Shown: one piece after another, positions 11,440 to 23,752 of the stretch | Numbering within the stretch: position 1 is the stretch's first letter | How the letters are laid out: each line of letters begins with the position of its first letter | Origin: Brachypodium distachyon | Taxonomy: Eukaryota; Streptophyta; Magnoliopsida; Poales; Poaceae | NCBI RefSeq assembly: GCF_000005505.3 | Contig: NC_016134.3 | Location: forward strand, 11,018,624-11,082,623 | DNA: 64,000 bases | Direction: 5' to 3' | Position numbers and translations under genes: made by a program | Notes under the pieces: generated by a model | What the model was told of the DNA's origin: nothing | Database searches by the model: none | Seen by the model: only the letters and a program-made list of their open reading frames with translations

Positions 11440-12713
11440 TGTAGCGGGAGGTCCATCCATGTTTGTATCAACACTTGCTCACTGATGTAGCGGGAAGATC
11501 CAACTTTTTAGTGCAGCTGTAAGTGCATCTGTATTTGACACTGTGGAGATGGAAGGAACAAAATGTGCCATTTAATCAATCAGACAGATGAAATGTGGAG
11601 CCATATGCAATGTCATGCATTTCTGTCACAACTTCATCAGCTGGTTCGGTATGAAGTACTCATGGGTGCCAGGGAGTAGAAAACAATAAATCAATGAACA
11701 GAAACTGAACATCAGTTACCGTAGAAGCAATCTCTGCAATTTAAATCACAGCTGCGGGCTGTCCGTGTAAATTGCCCACAAACATCATGCATACTTCATT
11801 CGAAGTTTGTACCAAGCAAAATCCATCAACTAATATATCCAGCAGATCTGGTAACAGCTATGATGGTCAATCGGGGTATAAATTGAAGTCGGAAATTGGG
11901 AGAAAAGAAAGGAAAACTGAAGACAACTTACATGTATTACAAATGGCTGTAAGCAAAAAACACTCAGAATGCTTCCTCTTCCCTGCTCACAAATATAGCC
12001 GATGAAAATAAAATTTACAAAATTAAGCCTAGAGGCAGTACCAAACCGGGGAGGCGGGGAGCGAGAAGAACGGGATAGATGGCTGACGACTGCTCACAAT
12101 GTCAATAGTTTTGATGTTGTGATGAAACTGGAGCATGGAATTGTATGGGCGGCGTGGCTGGCCTGTTACCTAGGGTGAGAGTGCGACTGTGAAGGGGGAT
12201 TAGGAGCAGACATATTTGTATCAGATTGAGAAGTGGAAGACAAAAATGCAAGAAAATAGAGGGAGAAGATGAAGACAGGGAGTATATATACATCAGTGTC
12301 TTCTGTATTTTCTTGCAATAACATGCCGGCTCCAATTCCCGAGGCTTCAACTTGAGATTAGCACAAGTTTCCAGCAAATAAAATACGATCTGATTAAGCT
12401 GAGCCACGTCACAGCTAAATGATCGGTTAGCAATGGCATTAAATAGTGGCTTGAGCATGCAACTGTGGCAGGATCCACCACCAGACTACCACACGGCTGA
12501 TTCTTGCTGCCAATTGTTGGAACATGATGATGTGTTGGCTCATCTCGAGGTTAGTGGACACACTAAAAAATGTACTTTACATGAGAAGACTTTGCTGTTG
12601 GAATCTCTATGCTGCCGCCAGATCTCAAGCCCCAGCAGACAGAATCTGGGAGATGTAATGGCATGATTCTTCATGTCTACCAATCAAAGGCTATTGCTTG
12701 TACACTTTTGATG

Positions 12714-12721
12714 TATAAATA
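12714..12721 (+). promoter_or_regulatory. TATA box of DUF241 copy 1
   Basis: TATAAATA lies 96 bases before the ATG. It sits in a block of about 300 bases conserved in the promoters of all three intact copies. Confidence 0.7.
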
Positions 12722-12816
12722 GGCCTCAGCAGAATGGTAGACACATCAAACCAAAGGTTGCTCTTCCTCTCCTCCTCTCTCCAAGCACAATACACAGAAA
12801 AGCTTTAAGATCAGAT

Positions 12817-13524
12817 ATGGCTTTCCACCAAAGATCAATAAGTTTGCCTTCTAGGCCTCACATCAGTGAGACCGAAGTCGAGCAAGAGCTGCAGATCCTA
12901 GAGACAAGCATCTCTTCCTCCATTACCATTGGCACAATGTGCGATGCTCTTAGGAGACTTGTAAAAATCTACAATGGCGTTGAAGAGATTATTTGCCTGC
13001 CAAGCAACCAAGTTTGCTCCGTCCAGCAGAGGAAGATGTTGGATGGTGAAATGGAAGGTTCTCTTGACCTGCTGGATCTCTGCAGCATCATGCAAGAGAT
13101 CTTCGTCGAGATGAAGGCAATCATCCAAGATCTGCAAGTGGCTCTGAGGAAAGGAAATGACACAGCTGTGCAAGCCAAGATCCAGTCTTACGTTTCATTG
13201 GCGAAGAAGGTGAAGAAACATTTCAAGAAGACCACAAAGAAGGCTATTTCTGATAAAGAGTGCACGATGGTCATGCTGTTGACCAAGGCTAGAGAGGTTT
13301 CCATCTCTCTGCTGGAGTCCACACTCCATCAGTTGCTCAAGAAAATCGAAATGCCAAAACAGTCTCTTGTCTCAAAGGCATTCCACAAGAAGAAGGCAGT
13401 TGTTTGTGAGGAGCAATTGCAGGAGTTAGAGTCCAGTATTGGAGATCTTGAGGATGGAGCAGCACATCTGTTCAGGAAATTACTCCAGAGCAGAGTTTCT
13501 CTCCTAAACATCCTTAGTTCATAG
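12817..13524 (+). CDS. DUF241 domain protein, copy 1
   Basis: A single-exon gene of 235 residues begins MAFHQRSISLPSRPHISETE and ends RVSLLNILSS. The opening 'MAFHxRSxSLPSRPH', the central 'LLDLCSIMQEIFVEMKAIIQDLQVALR' type helix and the closing 'LEDGAAHLFRKLLQSRVSLLNILSS' are the hallmarks of the plant DUF241 (PF03087) family. The family is largely helical, has no signal peptide and is of unknown biochemical role; some relatives are called BPS1-like. The protein is Lys-rich around residues 140-155 (KKVKKHFKKTTKKA). The gene has its own TATA box at 12714, and its start is fixed by conservation with copies 2 and 3. It differs from them at scattered residues without stops, consistent with retained coding function. 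Confidence 0.9.
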   Translation: MAFHQRSISLPSRPHISETEVEQELQILETSISSSITIGTMCDALRRLVKIYNGVEEIICLPSNQVCSVQQRKMLDGEMEGSLDLLDLCSIMQEIFVEMKAIIQDLQVALRKGNDTAVQAKIQSYVSLAKKVKKHFKKTTKKAISDKECTMVMLLTKAREVSISLLESTLHQLLKKIEMPKQSLVSKAFHKKKAVVCEEQLQELESSIGDLEDGAAHLFRKLLQSRVSLLNILSS

Positions 13525-16209
13525 ATACTCCATGTCACTCTTCACGACCTGCGATTGGCATCCGCCTTTTTGAGGATTAGCTGATCTTGATACAATGTGA
13601 ACATATGTATATACAAACAGATGTACAGAAATTTATAGAAACAAAGACCAAAGTTTTGATCTATTTCATATTTTATTATTTTGTGATGTCGATATAATTT
13701 CTCTGGGGCTTTCTGATGGAAATGCATGAGAAAAGGAAATGCCGATGCTATCAACCCATCACATAATTGTCTATTTTCTGTTAATTAGGAACTAATGTTG
13801 TTTGTATTAAAGGTTATTTTTTCTGGCGGTAAATGAAAACCGTAACGACTTTAGATTTACATGCAGGTTTCTCTCACAAATCAATGTTGCTTATTTTGGT
13901 GTCACACCTGCCTAAATGATGAGTACCAGATCCTTATTTTGCGGATCTCACTGATCATGTGCGCCTGTGCAGGATACGCCAGGTCGACGCCACGTGTCTT
14001 ATGGTTCTAGTTAACTACCATGCCAGATTCCCTTGATTGCAAAATCTGACCATGTTGTAGCTTCTTTCCGTTTTTGTGGGAGACCATGGCTTTACTTAGT
14101 TAGTTTCGGTATACATCAACATTGTTATTCAGGTGATAAACCTTCCATTGCTGCTAAAATCATATAGCTAACTATGATGAATAAATTCAAAGCACAAAAA
14201 TTAATAAGAATACTGATAATCCAAATTTGCAAATGGATTTTTTTGTATTGAGCATCACAAGATTGCTGCAATATCATTTATTAAAGTTTGAATTTCATGT
14301 AAAAGGGAAATTTGATGGATGGAGTCAGGAGACATTAACGCCAATAAATTGTCATATAAAAGGGATATGTTTTCCATCCATCAAATAATTATTAGACTTC
14401 AGTAATACGTTTTAATTTCTTCCTTCCGTCCCTCACCTTTCATAACAACGCACTAAGAAATCGCATATAGCTCAGAGTTACACAGAAAAGTACCAAAATA
14501 TTTGCCTAATCAACGATGGGGACCAGATCTCAAAACAATGTATCTCCAAGTAAGATATTGTCCTTCGTAGTGACAATGTATGCTTAATATCAATTTGCAC
14601 AAATTATAAGCATTTCGGGCCACAAAGGTTTGTGTACTTTAAAAAAAATTAAACTACAAGAGATGCGCGATTGCATTTCAACAGTATATAGATACATATA
14701 TTAGGTGAGACACCAGAATGCGACGTTCCGGCATCGAACCCTAGGGGCAGCCAGCATACCTCACTGGACTGACCACACAAGCTGAGCTTGGTTCTCCAAA
14801 GTTTTGTTCACTCGAACACCCATATGTTTATTAGCAGTTACAGCACAATAAAAAACAAATCCAAGAATGTACGGCAGAAATGGTAAAGAGTTGTTACATT
14901 CATAAAAGATGGAAAAGGAAATCTAGAGACATACCTCTGATGAAAGCAGGGAAGATTGAGGCTGGCACGAGCTCGGTGGTGTTCTGCTGGATATCTAGTT
15001 GTTGGCCCAACCTTATCTCCCATCAACAGACCTGATAAAGAACTGACTAGTTCTTAAATAGTGTGCATGCACAATTGATAATTAAGAAACATTAATTTAG
15101 TCCTGAGAAAGGTAAAAGTACAAGTGAACCATTGTTTTCGTGCACCTGTTTGGCTACCTAAATACAACTGTTATGTTGCACACTCGTGCATACTTTCCAC
15201 CAATAATTGGAACATGGGCATGATAGGCAGGGAAAAATGTCTCCTTTCAAGATTGCAAAATATCAAAATAGACAGCGGATTAAAAAAAATGCTTCACACC
15301 GTTGAAACATCCAGCGATGACACACATAATTCAATGTAATATAAGCTCAGTTAGAAGTACCTCATGCACTAGGAAATTGCAATATATATCTTTGGGTTCA
15401 CTCAAGACTGCAAGGAAGAAATGCTGCAGGCATGCAATTGGCAACTGAAACATTGCAGCGATGCTGGTGAACTGAAGAGCGTAAAGGGGTCTTCTAAGGT
15501 ATGAGTTCCAGTTGACCAAGGTTGTTCGCAGAATCAGATAACACAAAGCTGGAATGCGCTGATCAAGTCAATGACTCCTTAAACCAGCAAGTACCAACCA
15601 CCCGTCCAGAACCTCGTGCAGATGAGTTTTCCACTAACAATTAAGACGTGTCTGTAGCATGCCAGCGACACAGCATGAAGAGGGTTAGTCCTCATGTATT
15701 GTTGACACACCCATGGTACATGATGGAGCTATCTAATATAGTGGATCTTGTTCCCTGCAACCATAGGACACCAGCTTGTAATTAGCACTACCAAGCAACT
15801 AGCATATCAAACAGATTACACTGCCTATTAAAGAAGAGATGAAGCTTGCACGAATGACGAGACACAACAATAGAGTAATCAGACACGAATTTTCTTGCTT
15901 CCAAGAAATGGAAGATGGCAATGTGATAGCCCTCGTTAGGAGCACCTAATGCATCAATAAAAAACCTGTACTGCATGTGGGTCGTCCTGAGATTGCAGAC
16001 AGACACATGCTGAATGCACTAGTAGGAACATGCCAGCTATTCTCACCAGATACACGTGGCCTTGGAGCCTCGAAGGCGAGCAATCAGCAACCAGCTTTTC
16101 CTTTCTCATTGTTTCGCTGCACACTCACCGATAACGGATCCCAATCTGATATTAAACAACATAATCGTGCAGATGGGTTTGATGCCGATAGCCAAGACAT
16201 AACAGCCTG
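13525..16209. other. Spacer of array unit 1, with conserved minus-strand blocks
   Basis: The 3' flank of copy 1 contains an imperfect inverted repeat (TTGATGGATGGA at about 14313, TCCATCCATCAA at about 14374), also present downstream of copy 2 at about 21567-21645. Blocks at 14840-15030, 15331-15546 and 15788-16006 are conserved with unit 2. On minus they look exon-like: for example, an acceptor precedes a Leu/Phe-rich stretch containing MFQLPIACLQHFF. The corresponding frames are not maintained in unit 2. I recognise no gene; it may be a decayed minus-strand gene duplicated with the array. Confidence 0.4.
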
Positions 16210-16482
16210 ATGATAAGCCTCAACTAGAGACTAGAGCTACAGATGCCTCTTACGCTGACCAAGCATAAAAAAGCATCAGCTTGTCGGGCAGATGGGTGGC
16301 TTTTGTGCCAGTAGCACAACTCTCCATCGTCGATGAGATTCTTGCTGTCTATAGGGTGAGCCTTTCCACGGCTTTTGCTTCTTCCATTATATATACAGGC
16401 ACACCACACCGTTTCAGCACCATTGCAGCAAAGTATCACTTCTCTGAATATCTTCTCTTCCAGTTTGGCTTCAGTTCTAGTC

Positions 16483-17247
16483 ATGGCTAGCCATCTCAGA
16501 TCTGCGAGACTGCCTTCCAGCCACGCTCCGATGAAACCAAATGGAAGAACAACTGCAAATTCTGAAGGCGAACATCTCAATCAACTTCTGCGACCACTGA
16601 AACAACGATCAATGGTTTCAGGAGGCTAGTAGGTGTGTACAACAACATTGATGAGATCATGGGGTTGCAAAGCAGCTAAATTTCCCTTTGCCAGCAAAAG
16701 CAAAGGAAAGCTGTGGAGCTCAAGCTTGAGCACTATCTTGCACTGCTTGACATCTGCAACGCCATTCAAGAGAGCTTTCTGAGCTCAAGACAAGAACTCA
16801 GGAGATGCAGTTGGTTCTTAAGAGAGAAGATGACAAAGTTGTTCAAGGCAAGATCCACTCTTACATCCATGTGACTAATAAGGCAAAAGAACATTTCAAG
16901 AAGATAAGCAAGAAGTGTATTTCAGCTGACCAAGGGAGTTGCAGGGTGTTCCATCCTGTCGGCTGAAGCAAGAGATGCTGCTGCATCAGTAGTTGGATCA
17001 TCCTCTCAGATCCTTTCAAAGCAAATTGAGAAGACTTCTAACAAGTGGCCTCTTATCTCCAGGACATTACAGAAGAAGCAATTTGCATGTGAGGACATTG
17101 GAGTTGGACATTGTCCATCTTGAGAGCGTTGTTGCGAATTTGTCCAGGAGACTGATCCAGATGATAGTTTCTCTTCTGAGTGCTCTCAGGATGCAGATAG
17201 ACAATAATTTAGAGGATCCACGAATCACAATAACAATACTCAGTTGA
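16483..17247 (+). pseudogene. Decayed DUF241 copy
   Basis: A start like those of DUF241 genes (MASHLRSARLPSSHAPMKPN) follows a TATA-like TATATATA at about 16388. After about 20 codons the frame is lost. Homology continues in other frames through a helix resembling EMQLVLKREDDKVVQGKIHS and YIHVTNKAKEHFKKISKKCI, up to a C-terminus LSRRLIQMIVSLLSALRMQI that corresponds to the end of the intact genes. Several frameshifts and stops make it non-coding. It belongs to a different DUF241 subgroup from the three intact copies, and a matching truncated sequence is at 23616-23752. Confidence 0.8.
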
Positions 17248-17838
17248 GATACAAAAACAGTTTTCCGATCCATTTCCTGTTACCTCTACTTTGCTTTACT
17301 GTTTTTGCTTGGAGTAGAATAATCGCCTAACTTTGGAGGAGTTAATTCAGATGGAATTTTCAACACAATGTTGCTTCAAAACAATGGCAGCAACAGTTCA
17401 GGAAGTATAATTGCATGATCAACATCACAGTTCACAGATTTGTAAAGATAAGGATGATTGGGTTAAACAAAAAAGAAACAATCAGCATCAATATGCAGAC
17501 ATGAGTTCCATAAGTAGTATACAGTAAACATTTGATAGACATGACCGTGTGCAGCAGGTCCATCAATGTTTATATGAATACTTGCACATTGGTGTAGCGG
17601 GCAAGTCCAACTTTTACTTGAACTGTAAGTGCGTCTGTATTTGACATTATGGAGATGAAAGGCACAAACAATGCTATTTAAGCAATCAGGCAGAAGAAAT
17701 ATGGAGCCATATGCACTTTCATGTATTTCTGTCACAACTGAATCAGGTCCAGGTTGATCTATTTCAATATGAAGTACTCATAGCTGCTAGACAGTTAACA
17801 AACATAAGCAGAACATCAGTTCCTATAGAAGCAATCTC
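17248..17838. other. Junction between array units 1 and 2
   Basis: From about 17545 the sequence matches 11440-11740 (shared words GTAGCGGG, GTCTGTATTTGACA, GGAGCCATATGCA), so unit 2 starts here. No gene is seen. Confidence 0.55.
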
Positions 17839-19130
17839 CACACCCCGCGTCTCGTGAGTTGCCTGTGGCGACTCACGGGGCGACTCCCACCTCCTAACCC
17901 TAGTGCCGCCATCTTCTCCTCTCCCCTCACCGCCGCTGGCCACCGGCAGCGGCGGCGGGAACTCCCCTGCCCCTCCGTCTGCTGGGGCTAGGCGCTGCTG
18001 ATTCTTCTCCCGCCGGGGCTGGCGCCTCTTCCTCCTTCCGCTCGGGCTGGAGCTGCTGCTCCTCCTCCCACGGGGCTGGCCCCTCCGCTCCTCCTGTTGA
18101 CGACGACGTGAAGGTGTGCGCGGCCTGCGGTTGGTTGCGCCTGGTGGCGGGGTCCCTGCTGCTCTGGCTGGTGCCCCCCTTTGAGTTGAGATCTGCAGGC
18201 GCCTCCTTAGCCTCGTCAGCGACGGTGTGGTTCTCGCTTCCCAGCAGCGGTGGAGATCTCCGGCGCGCTGCTGCTTCCCTGTCTCCGTCACGCCTTGTAT
18301 CCTCGACGAGGGTCTTTGGGTCGGTGGTCAGGGGCCGGGTGAAATCCCTGCCCGGCACGACGGCGACGCCTGCGGGCGCCGTTACCTCCTTGGAGGCGTG
18401 GTCGTGGCCCCTGACCATTCCTTCTCCATCCTCGGGCTCCAGGAAACCCTTGGTTCGGTTTGCCACAGCTCCTAACCAGGCAGTGGCGGCGACACCTTGG
18501 CGTCGTACCCTCCTTGGAGGCATTGTTTTGGTAGCCCGTGGGAGTTCGAGTGTCATGGTGTGAGATGGCAGCCTCTCTGTTCTTGGCGGCGAGGCTTGGT
18601 GGTAGCGCGAAGCCGATGTTGATCCTCTGCTCTGGGCGTTGGACTTCAGGGCGCGATGTTCGTCGCTATCGGTTCCCTAGATGATGCATCCTTCCCAATT
18701 CAGTCCGGGCCATTCCTCTACTTGCCGACCGGGGCTTGATCTGCTTAGGCGTATTGGTGGGGAGCTGGCCAGGGTGGTCTTAGTGTCATGGTCGTAGATT
18801 GGGGTGTCCTGCAGTTGTCGTGAAGCGGCCTTCGAGGTCTTGTGCTCTGCCTTCTTTGCCCTAGGGCTGGAGGTGGGCAAGGCGAGTCTCATGTCATTGT
18901 TGTTTGAAGCTTGGTGGTGTCTCTTTAACCTGCTCTAACCCCAAGTTGGTTCAAGATCTGCTGGCTGTAGGTCTAGGCTAGTTAGGGCTCCGTCTTAGGT
19001 GTCGTATTTTTTCTTTCTTGGCCTCGCCGTTGGCGGGTGCGGTACATATATTGTAAATCCTGTAACTTTTGGTTACTTGCGCTTCTTTGCGCTTTCTTCT
19101 TAATGAAAATGACACGCTTCGAGAAAAAAA
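17839..19130 (+). mobile_element. LINE-like retroposon insertion with poly(A) and 14-bp target duplication
   Basis: Comparison with the homologous unit 1 sequence at 11730 shows 1292 extra bases here. They are flanked by ATAGAAGCAATCTC (17825-17838) and ATAGAAACAATCTC (19131-19144), a 14-base target duplication with one mismatch. The insert ends with a run of eight A after CGCTTCGAG. A variable-length duplication and an A tail indicate target-primed reverse transcription, as by L1-type LINEs. The insert is GC-rich, contains a Pro/Arg-rich compositional open frame at 18108-18563, and has no reverse transcriptase. It is therefore a non-autonomous or internally deleted element, possibly a LINE 5' leader joined to a LINE 3' end. 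Confidence 0.8.
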
Positions 19131-19144
19131 ATAGAAACAATCTC

Positions 19145-20087
19145 TTTGATTTAAAACTGCTGCTGGTCCGTCCCAGTAAATTGCTAACAAAGATTTTGCA
19201 TACTTAATTCTAAGTTTGGCATTTACCAAGCAACATCCATCAACTAATATTCCGAACAGATCCGATAACAGCTATGATGCTCGATCGTAGGATACAGTGA
19301 ACTAGGGAATTGGGGAAAAAGAAAGGAAAACTGAAGCCAACTTAGATATGTTACAACGGTTGTAAGAAGGCAGCACTCGGAACTCTTCCTCTTCCCTGCT
19401 CATATATATAGCCGATGAAATTCAGCTTGCCAATAAATTTAGAAAATTAAGCCAAGAGGCAATAGCAAACCTGGGATCGAGAAGAACGGGAAAATGGCTA
19501 GCGACGTCTCAAATAGCAACCATGTTGGTTTGGTGATGAAACTGGAGCGTGGAGTTGTATGAGCGGCATGACTGGAAAGTGACCTAGGGTGACAGTGTGA
19601 GTGTGTGACTGTCAAGGGAGATTAGGAGAGAGCTTATCTTTATCAGATTGGGAAGTAGAAGACAAAAATACATCAGTGTCTTCTGTATTTTTCTTGAATT
19701 AACATGCCAGCTACAACTCTCGAGGCTTCAACTTCTGATTAGAACAAGCTTCCAGCAAATAAAATATATAAGTACACTGAGCCACGACACAGCAAAATGC
19801 TGCGTTAGCAATGCAAAATACTGGCTTGAGCATGCAACTATGGCAAGATCCACCACCAGCCTACCACGCGGCTATTCTTGCTGCCAATTGTTGGAACATG
19901 ATGATGTGTTGGCTCATCTCGAGGTTAGTGGACACACTAAAAAATGTACTTGACATGAGAAGACTTCACTGTTGGAATCTCTATGCTGCCGCCAGATCTC
20001 AAGCCACAGCAGACAGAATCTGGGATATGTAATGGCATGATTCTTCATGTCTACCAAATAATGGCTATTGCTTGTACACTTTCGATG
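19145..20087 (+). other. Upstream region of DUF241 copy 2
   Basis: This stretch matches 11780-12713 in unit 1. The last 300 bases (19790-20087) are strongly conserved in all three gene promoters. No separate gene is supported: a short frame seen in copies 1 and 3 is broken here. Confidence 0.5.
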
Positions 20088-20095
20088 TATAAATA
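20088..20095 (+). promoter_or_regulatory. TATA box of DUF241 copy 2
   Basis: TATAAATA lies 96 bases before the ATG, the same position as in copy 1. Confidence 0.7.
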
Positions 20096-20190
20096 GGTCT
20101 CAGCAGAATGGTAGACACATCAAACCAAAGGTTGCTCTTCCTCAACTCCTCTCTTCAAGCACAATACAAAGAAAAGCTTTCAGATCAGAT

Positions 20191-20898
20191 ATGGCTTTCC
20201 ACCAAAGATCGATAAGTTTGCCTTCTAGGCCTCACATCAGTGAGACCGAAGTTGAGCAAGAGCTGCAGAGCCTAGAGACAAGCATCTCTTCCTCCATTAC
20301 CATTGGCACAATGTGCGATGGTCTTCGAAGACTTGTGAACATCTACAATGGTGTTGAAGAGATTATTTGCCTGCCAAGCAACCAAGTTTTCTCCATCCAG
20401 AAGAGGAAGATGTTGGATGCTGAAATGGAAGGTTCTCTTGACCTGCTGGATCTCTGCAGCACCATGCAAGAGATCTTCGCCGAGATGAAGGCAATCATCC
20501 AAGATCTCCAAGTGGCTCTGAGGAAAGGAAATGACACAGCTGTGCAAGCCAAGATCCAGTCTTATGCTTGCTTGGCGAAGAAGGTGAAGAAGCATTTCAA
20601 GAAGACCACAAAGAAGGCTATGTCTGATAAGGAGTGCAGGATGGTCATGCTATTGACCACGGCTAGAGAGGTCTCCATCTCTCTGCTGGAGTGCACATTC
20701 CATCTGTTATTCAAGCAAATCGAAATGCCAAAACAGTCTCTTGTCTACAAGGCATTCCACAAAAAGAAGGCAGTTGTTTGTGAGGACCAATTACAGGAGT
20801 TAGAGTCCAGTGTCGGAGATCTTGAGGATGGGGCAGCACATCTGTTCAGGAAATTACTCCAGAGCAGAGTTTCTCTCCTAAACATCCTTAGTTCATAG
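20191..20898 (+). CDS. DUF241 domain protein, copy 2
   Basis: An intact single exon of 235 residues, starting MAFHQRSISLPSRPHISETE. The open frame extends upstream to 20068, but the start is placed at 20191 because it aligns with copies 1 and 3 and the extension is 5' UTR. Differences from copy 1 are scattered, for example GLRRLVNIYNG for ALRRLVKIYNG and ECTFHLLFKQIEMP for ESTLHQLLKKIEMP. The same helical DUF241 layout is kept and the Lys-rich patch is preserved. It has the same promoter block and TATA box as its neighbours, so co-expression with them is likely. Function is unknown. Confidence 0.9.
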   Translation: MAFHQRSISLPSRPHISETEVEQELQSLETSISSSITIGTMCDGLRRLVNIYNGVEEIICLPSNQVFSIQKRKMLDAEMEGSLDLLDLCSTMQEIFAEMKAIIQDLQVALRKGNDTAVQAKIQSYACLAKKVKKHFKKTTKKAMSDKECRMVMLLTTAREVSISLLECTFHLLFKQIEMPKQSLVYKAFHKKKAVVCEDQLQELESSVGDLEDGAAHLFRKLLQSRVSLLNILSS

Positions 20899-23339
20899 AT
20901 ACTCCATGGCACTCTTTACAACCTGCCATTGGCATCCGCCTTTTTGAGGATTGGCTGATCTTGATACAATTTGCACATATGTATAATTGTATATAGAACA
21001 GATGTACAGAAATTTATAGAAACAAAGACCAAAGTTTTGATCCATTTCAGATCCTGTGATGTTGATATGATTTCTCTGGGGCTTATGTTGTCAACCCATC
21101 ACATAATCCATGTCAGGAACTAATGTTGTTTGTACTACAGTTTTTTTTTCTGGTGGTAAATGACGATGGTAATGACTTCAGAATTGCATGATGAGCACCA
21201 GATCCTTATTTTGCGGATCTCACTGACCATGTGCGGGACACACCAGGTCGAAGCCACATGTCTTGTGGCTGTACTTGGCATGCCAGATTCCCTTCGTAGT
21301 TGCACATCTGACCATGGTGTTGCTTCTTTCTTTTTGTGTGGGAGACCATGGCTTTCTTAGTTAGTTTTTGGTATGTATCTACATTGTTATTCAGGTGATA
21401 ACTTTTCACTGCTGATAAATTCATATAGCGTACTGTGATTAACGGATATAAAGAACAAAAATTAATAGGCCACATTTGCAAATGCAATTATTTTTTGGAT
21501 TGAGCATCTCAAGATTACTGAGATAACAATTATTAAATTTCGAATTTCACTGTAAAAGGGAAATTTGATGGATGGACTAAAGACACATTAACAACAAAGC
21601 AACAAATAAAAATTAATAGAAAAGGGAAATTTTATCCATCCATCAAAGATTAGTTACATAGACTTCAGTAATACGTTTTTGTTTCTTCCTTCCCTATCTC
21701 ACCTTGTATAATACCAATAGAACCATTACCGACGACGTATTCACTCAAAAAATTTCTTATAGTTCAGAGTTACCAAGAAAAATACCAAAATATTCGTCCA
21801 ATCAACATGGGGTCCGGATCTCCTTCAATAGTGACAACATATGCTTAATATCAATTTGCACAAATTATAAGTATTTCGGGCCACAAAGTTTGTGCACTTG
21901 AACATCTATATGTTTATTAGCAGTTAGGACATATTTTTCCTGAGAATGTACGACACAAATTGTAGAGTTGTTGCATTCATAGAAGTTGGAAAAGGAGCCC
22001 CAGAGACAGACCTCTGATGAAAGCAGGGAAGATTGAGGCTGGAATGAGCACAGTGGTGGTATTCTGCTGGAAATCTAGTTGTTGGCCCAAGCTAATATCA
22101 AATCAAATTCTGTCTTGGCTCTACCTATCAACAGACCTGATAAAGAACAGGTTAATTCTTAAATATTGTGCAATGTGCATGCACTATTCATAAGTATTGT
22201 TCATGCACAATTGATAATTAAGAAACAAGGTAAATAGTGAATAATTGTTTACCTGCACATGTCTGGCTACTTAAGAACCACAAGCATATTACACATTCGT
22301 GCACACTTTCCACCAACAATTGGAATATGGGCATGATAAGCTCACATAGAGGCAGAAAAAAATGGCTCCTTGCAAGATTCCAAAAATAGCAGAATATACA
22401 GCAGATGGAACATACAATGCTGCAGACTCCTGAAACACGCCGGCAATGCCACAGATAAGTTCAATGAAACATAAGCAGATAAGCTCAGTTAGATGTACCT
22501 AATGTACTATAAAATTGCAAAATAGGTTCTCTCAAAACTTCAATGAAGAAATGCGGCAGGCATGCAATTGGCAACTGAAACATGCCAGCGATGCTGTGAA
22601 CGGAAGAGCGTAAAGGGGTCTTGTAAGGTATGAGTTCCAGTGGACCGAGGTTGTTCTCAGAACCAGATAACAACAAAGCTGGAATATACTGATCAAGTCA
22701 ATGACTCCTTAGTCCTTACACCAGCAAGCAAAACACACATCCACAGCCTCGTGCAAATGAGTTTGCCACTAACAATCAAGACATGTCTGTAGCATGCAGC
22801 AACACAGCATGAAGAGGGTTAGTCATCATGTATTGTTGACACACCCACGGACATGATTGAGCTAATATAGTGGATCTTCCTCCCTGCAACCATAGCACAC
22901 CAGCTCGTAATTAGCACTACCAAGCAACTTGCATATCAAACAGATTGCATTGCCTATTAAAGAAGTGTTGAAGCTTGCACGAATGACGAGACAGAACAAT
23001 AAAGTAATCAGACACGTATTCTTTTTTTGCTGCCAAGAAATGGAAGATGGCAATGTCATAGCCCTCGTTAGGAGCACCTAATGCATCAATAAAAAACCTG
23101 TACTGCATGTGGGTTGTCCTGAGATTGCAGACAGACACATGCTGAATGCACTAGTAGGAACATGCCAGCTATTCTCACCAGAATCCAGATACACATGGCC
23201 TTGGAGCCTCGAAGGTGAGCAATCAGCAACCAGATTTTCTTCTCTTTCGCTGCACACTCACCGATAACGGATCCCGATCTAATATTAAACAACATGCTCG
23301 TGCAGATGGGTTTGATGCCAATAACCAAGACATAACAGC
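20899..23339. other. Spacer of array unit 2
   Basis: This matches 13525-16209 in unit 1, block by block, with indels. The minus-strand exon-like blocks at 22485-22676 and 22917-23138 correspond to 15331-15546 and 15788-16006. No independent gene is supported. Confidence 0.45.
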
Positions 23340-23615
23340 CTGATTATAAGCCTCAACTAGAGACTAGAGCTATAGATGCCTCTTAGACTGACCAAGCATA
23401 AAAAAGCATCGGCTTGTCGGACAGATGGGTGGCTTTTGTGCCAGTAGCACAACTCTCCATCATCGATGAGATTCTTGCTGTCTATAGGGTGATCCTTTCC
23501 ACGGCTTTTGCTTCTTCCATTATATATACAGGCACACCATACCGCTTCAGCACCATTGCAGCAAAGTGTCACTTCTCTGGATATCTTCTCTTCCACTTTG
23601 GCTTCAGTTCTAGTC

Positions 23616-23752
23616 ATGGCTAGCCATCTGAGATCGGCGAGACTGCCTTCCAGCCCGCCCTCCGATGAAACCAACATGGAAGAACAACAGGAAATTCTGA
23701 AGGCGAACATCTCAATCAACTTCGGCGACCACATTAACAACGATCGATGATT
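23616..23752 (+). pseudogene. Truncated DUF241 copy at a recombination junction
   Basis: The start MASHLRSARLPSSPPSDETN continues as MEEQQEILKANISINFGDH, and then the sequence switches at about 23750 into the promoter region of copy 3 (AGGGTGACAATGTGACT, matching 19585). Only the first 45 codons survive. Before the break its frame is better kept than in the sister copy at 16483. Confidence 0.8.

Noticed and set aside
12433..12666. Short ORF upstream of DUF241 copy 1, similar to frames at 19811 and 23929
   Set aside because: The frame is broken in copy 2 and ends differently in copy 3; conservation follows the whole promoter block.
17927..18563. 209-codon and 151-codon frames on opposite strands
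   Set aside because: Compositional frames within the GC-rich LINE-like retroposon; no recognisable domain on either strand.
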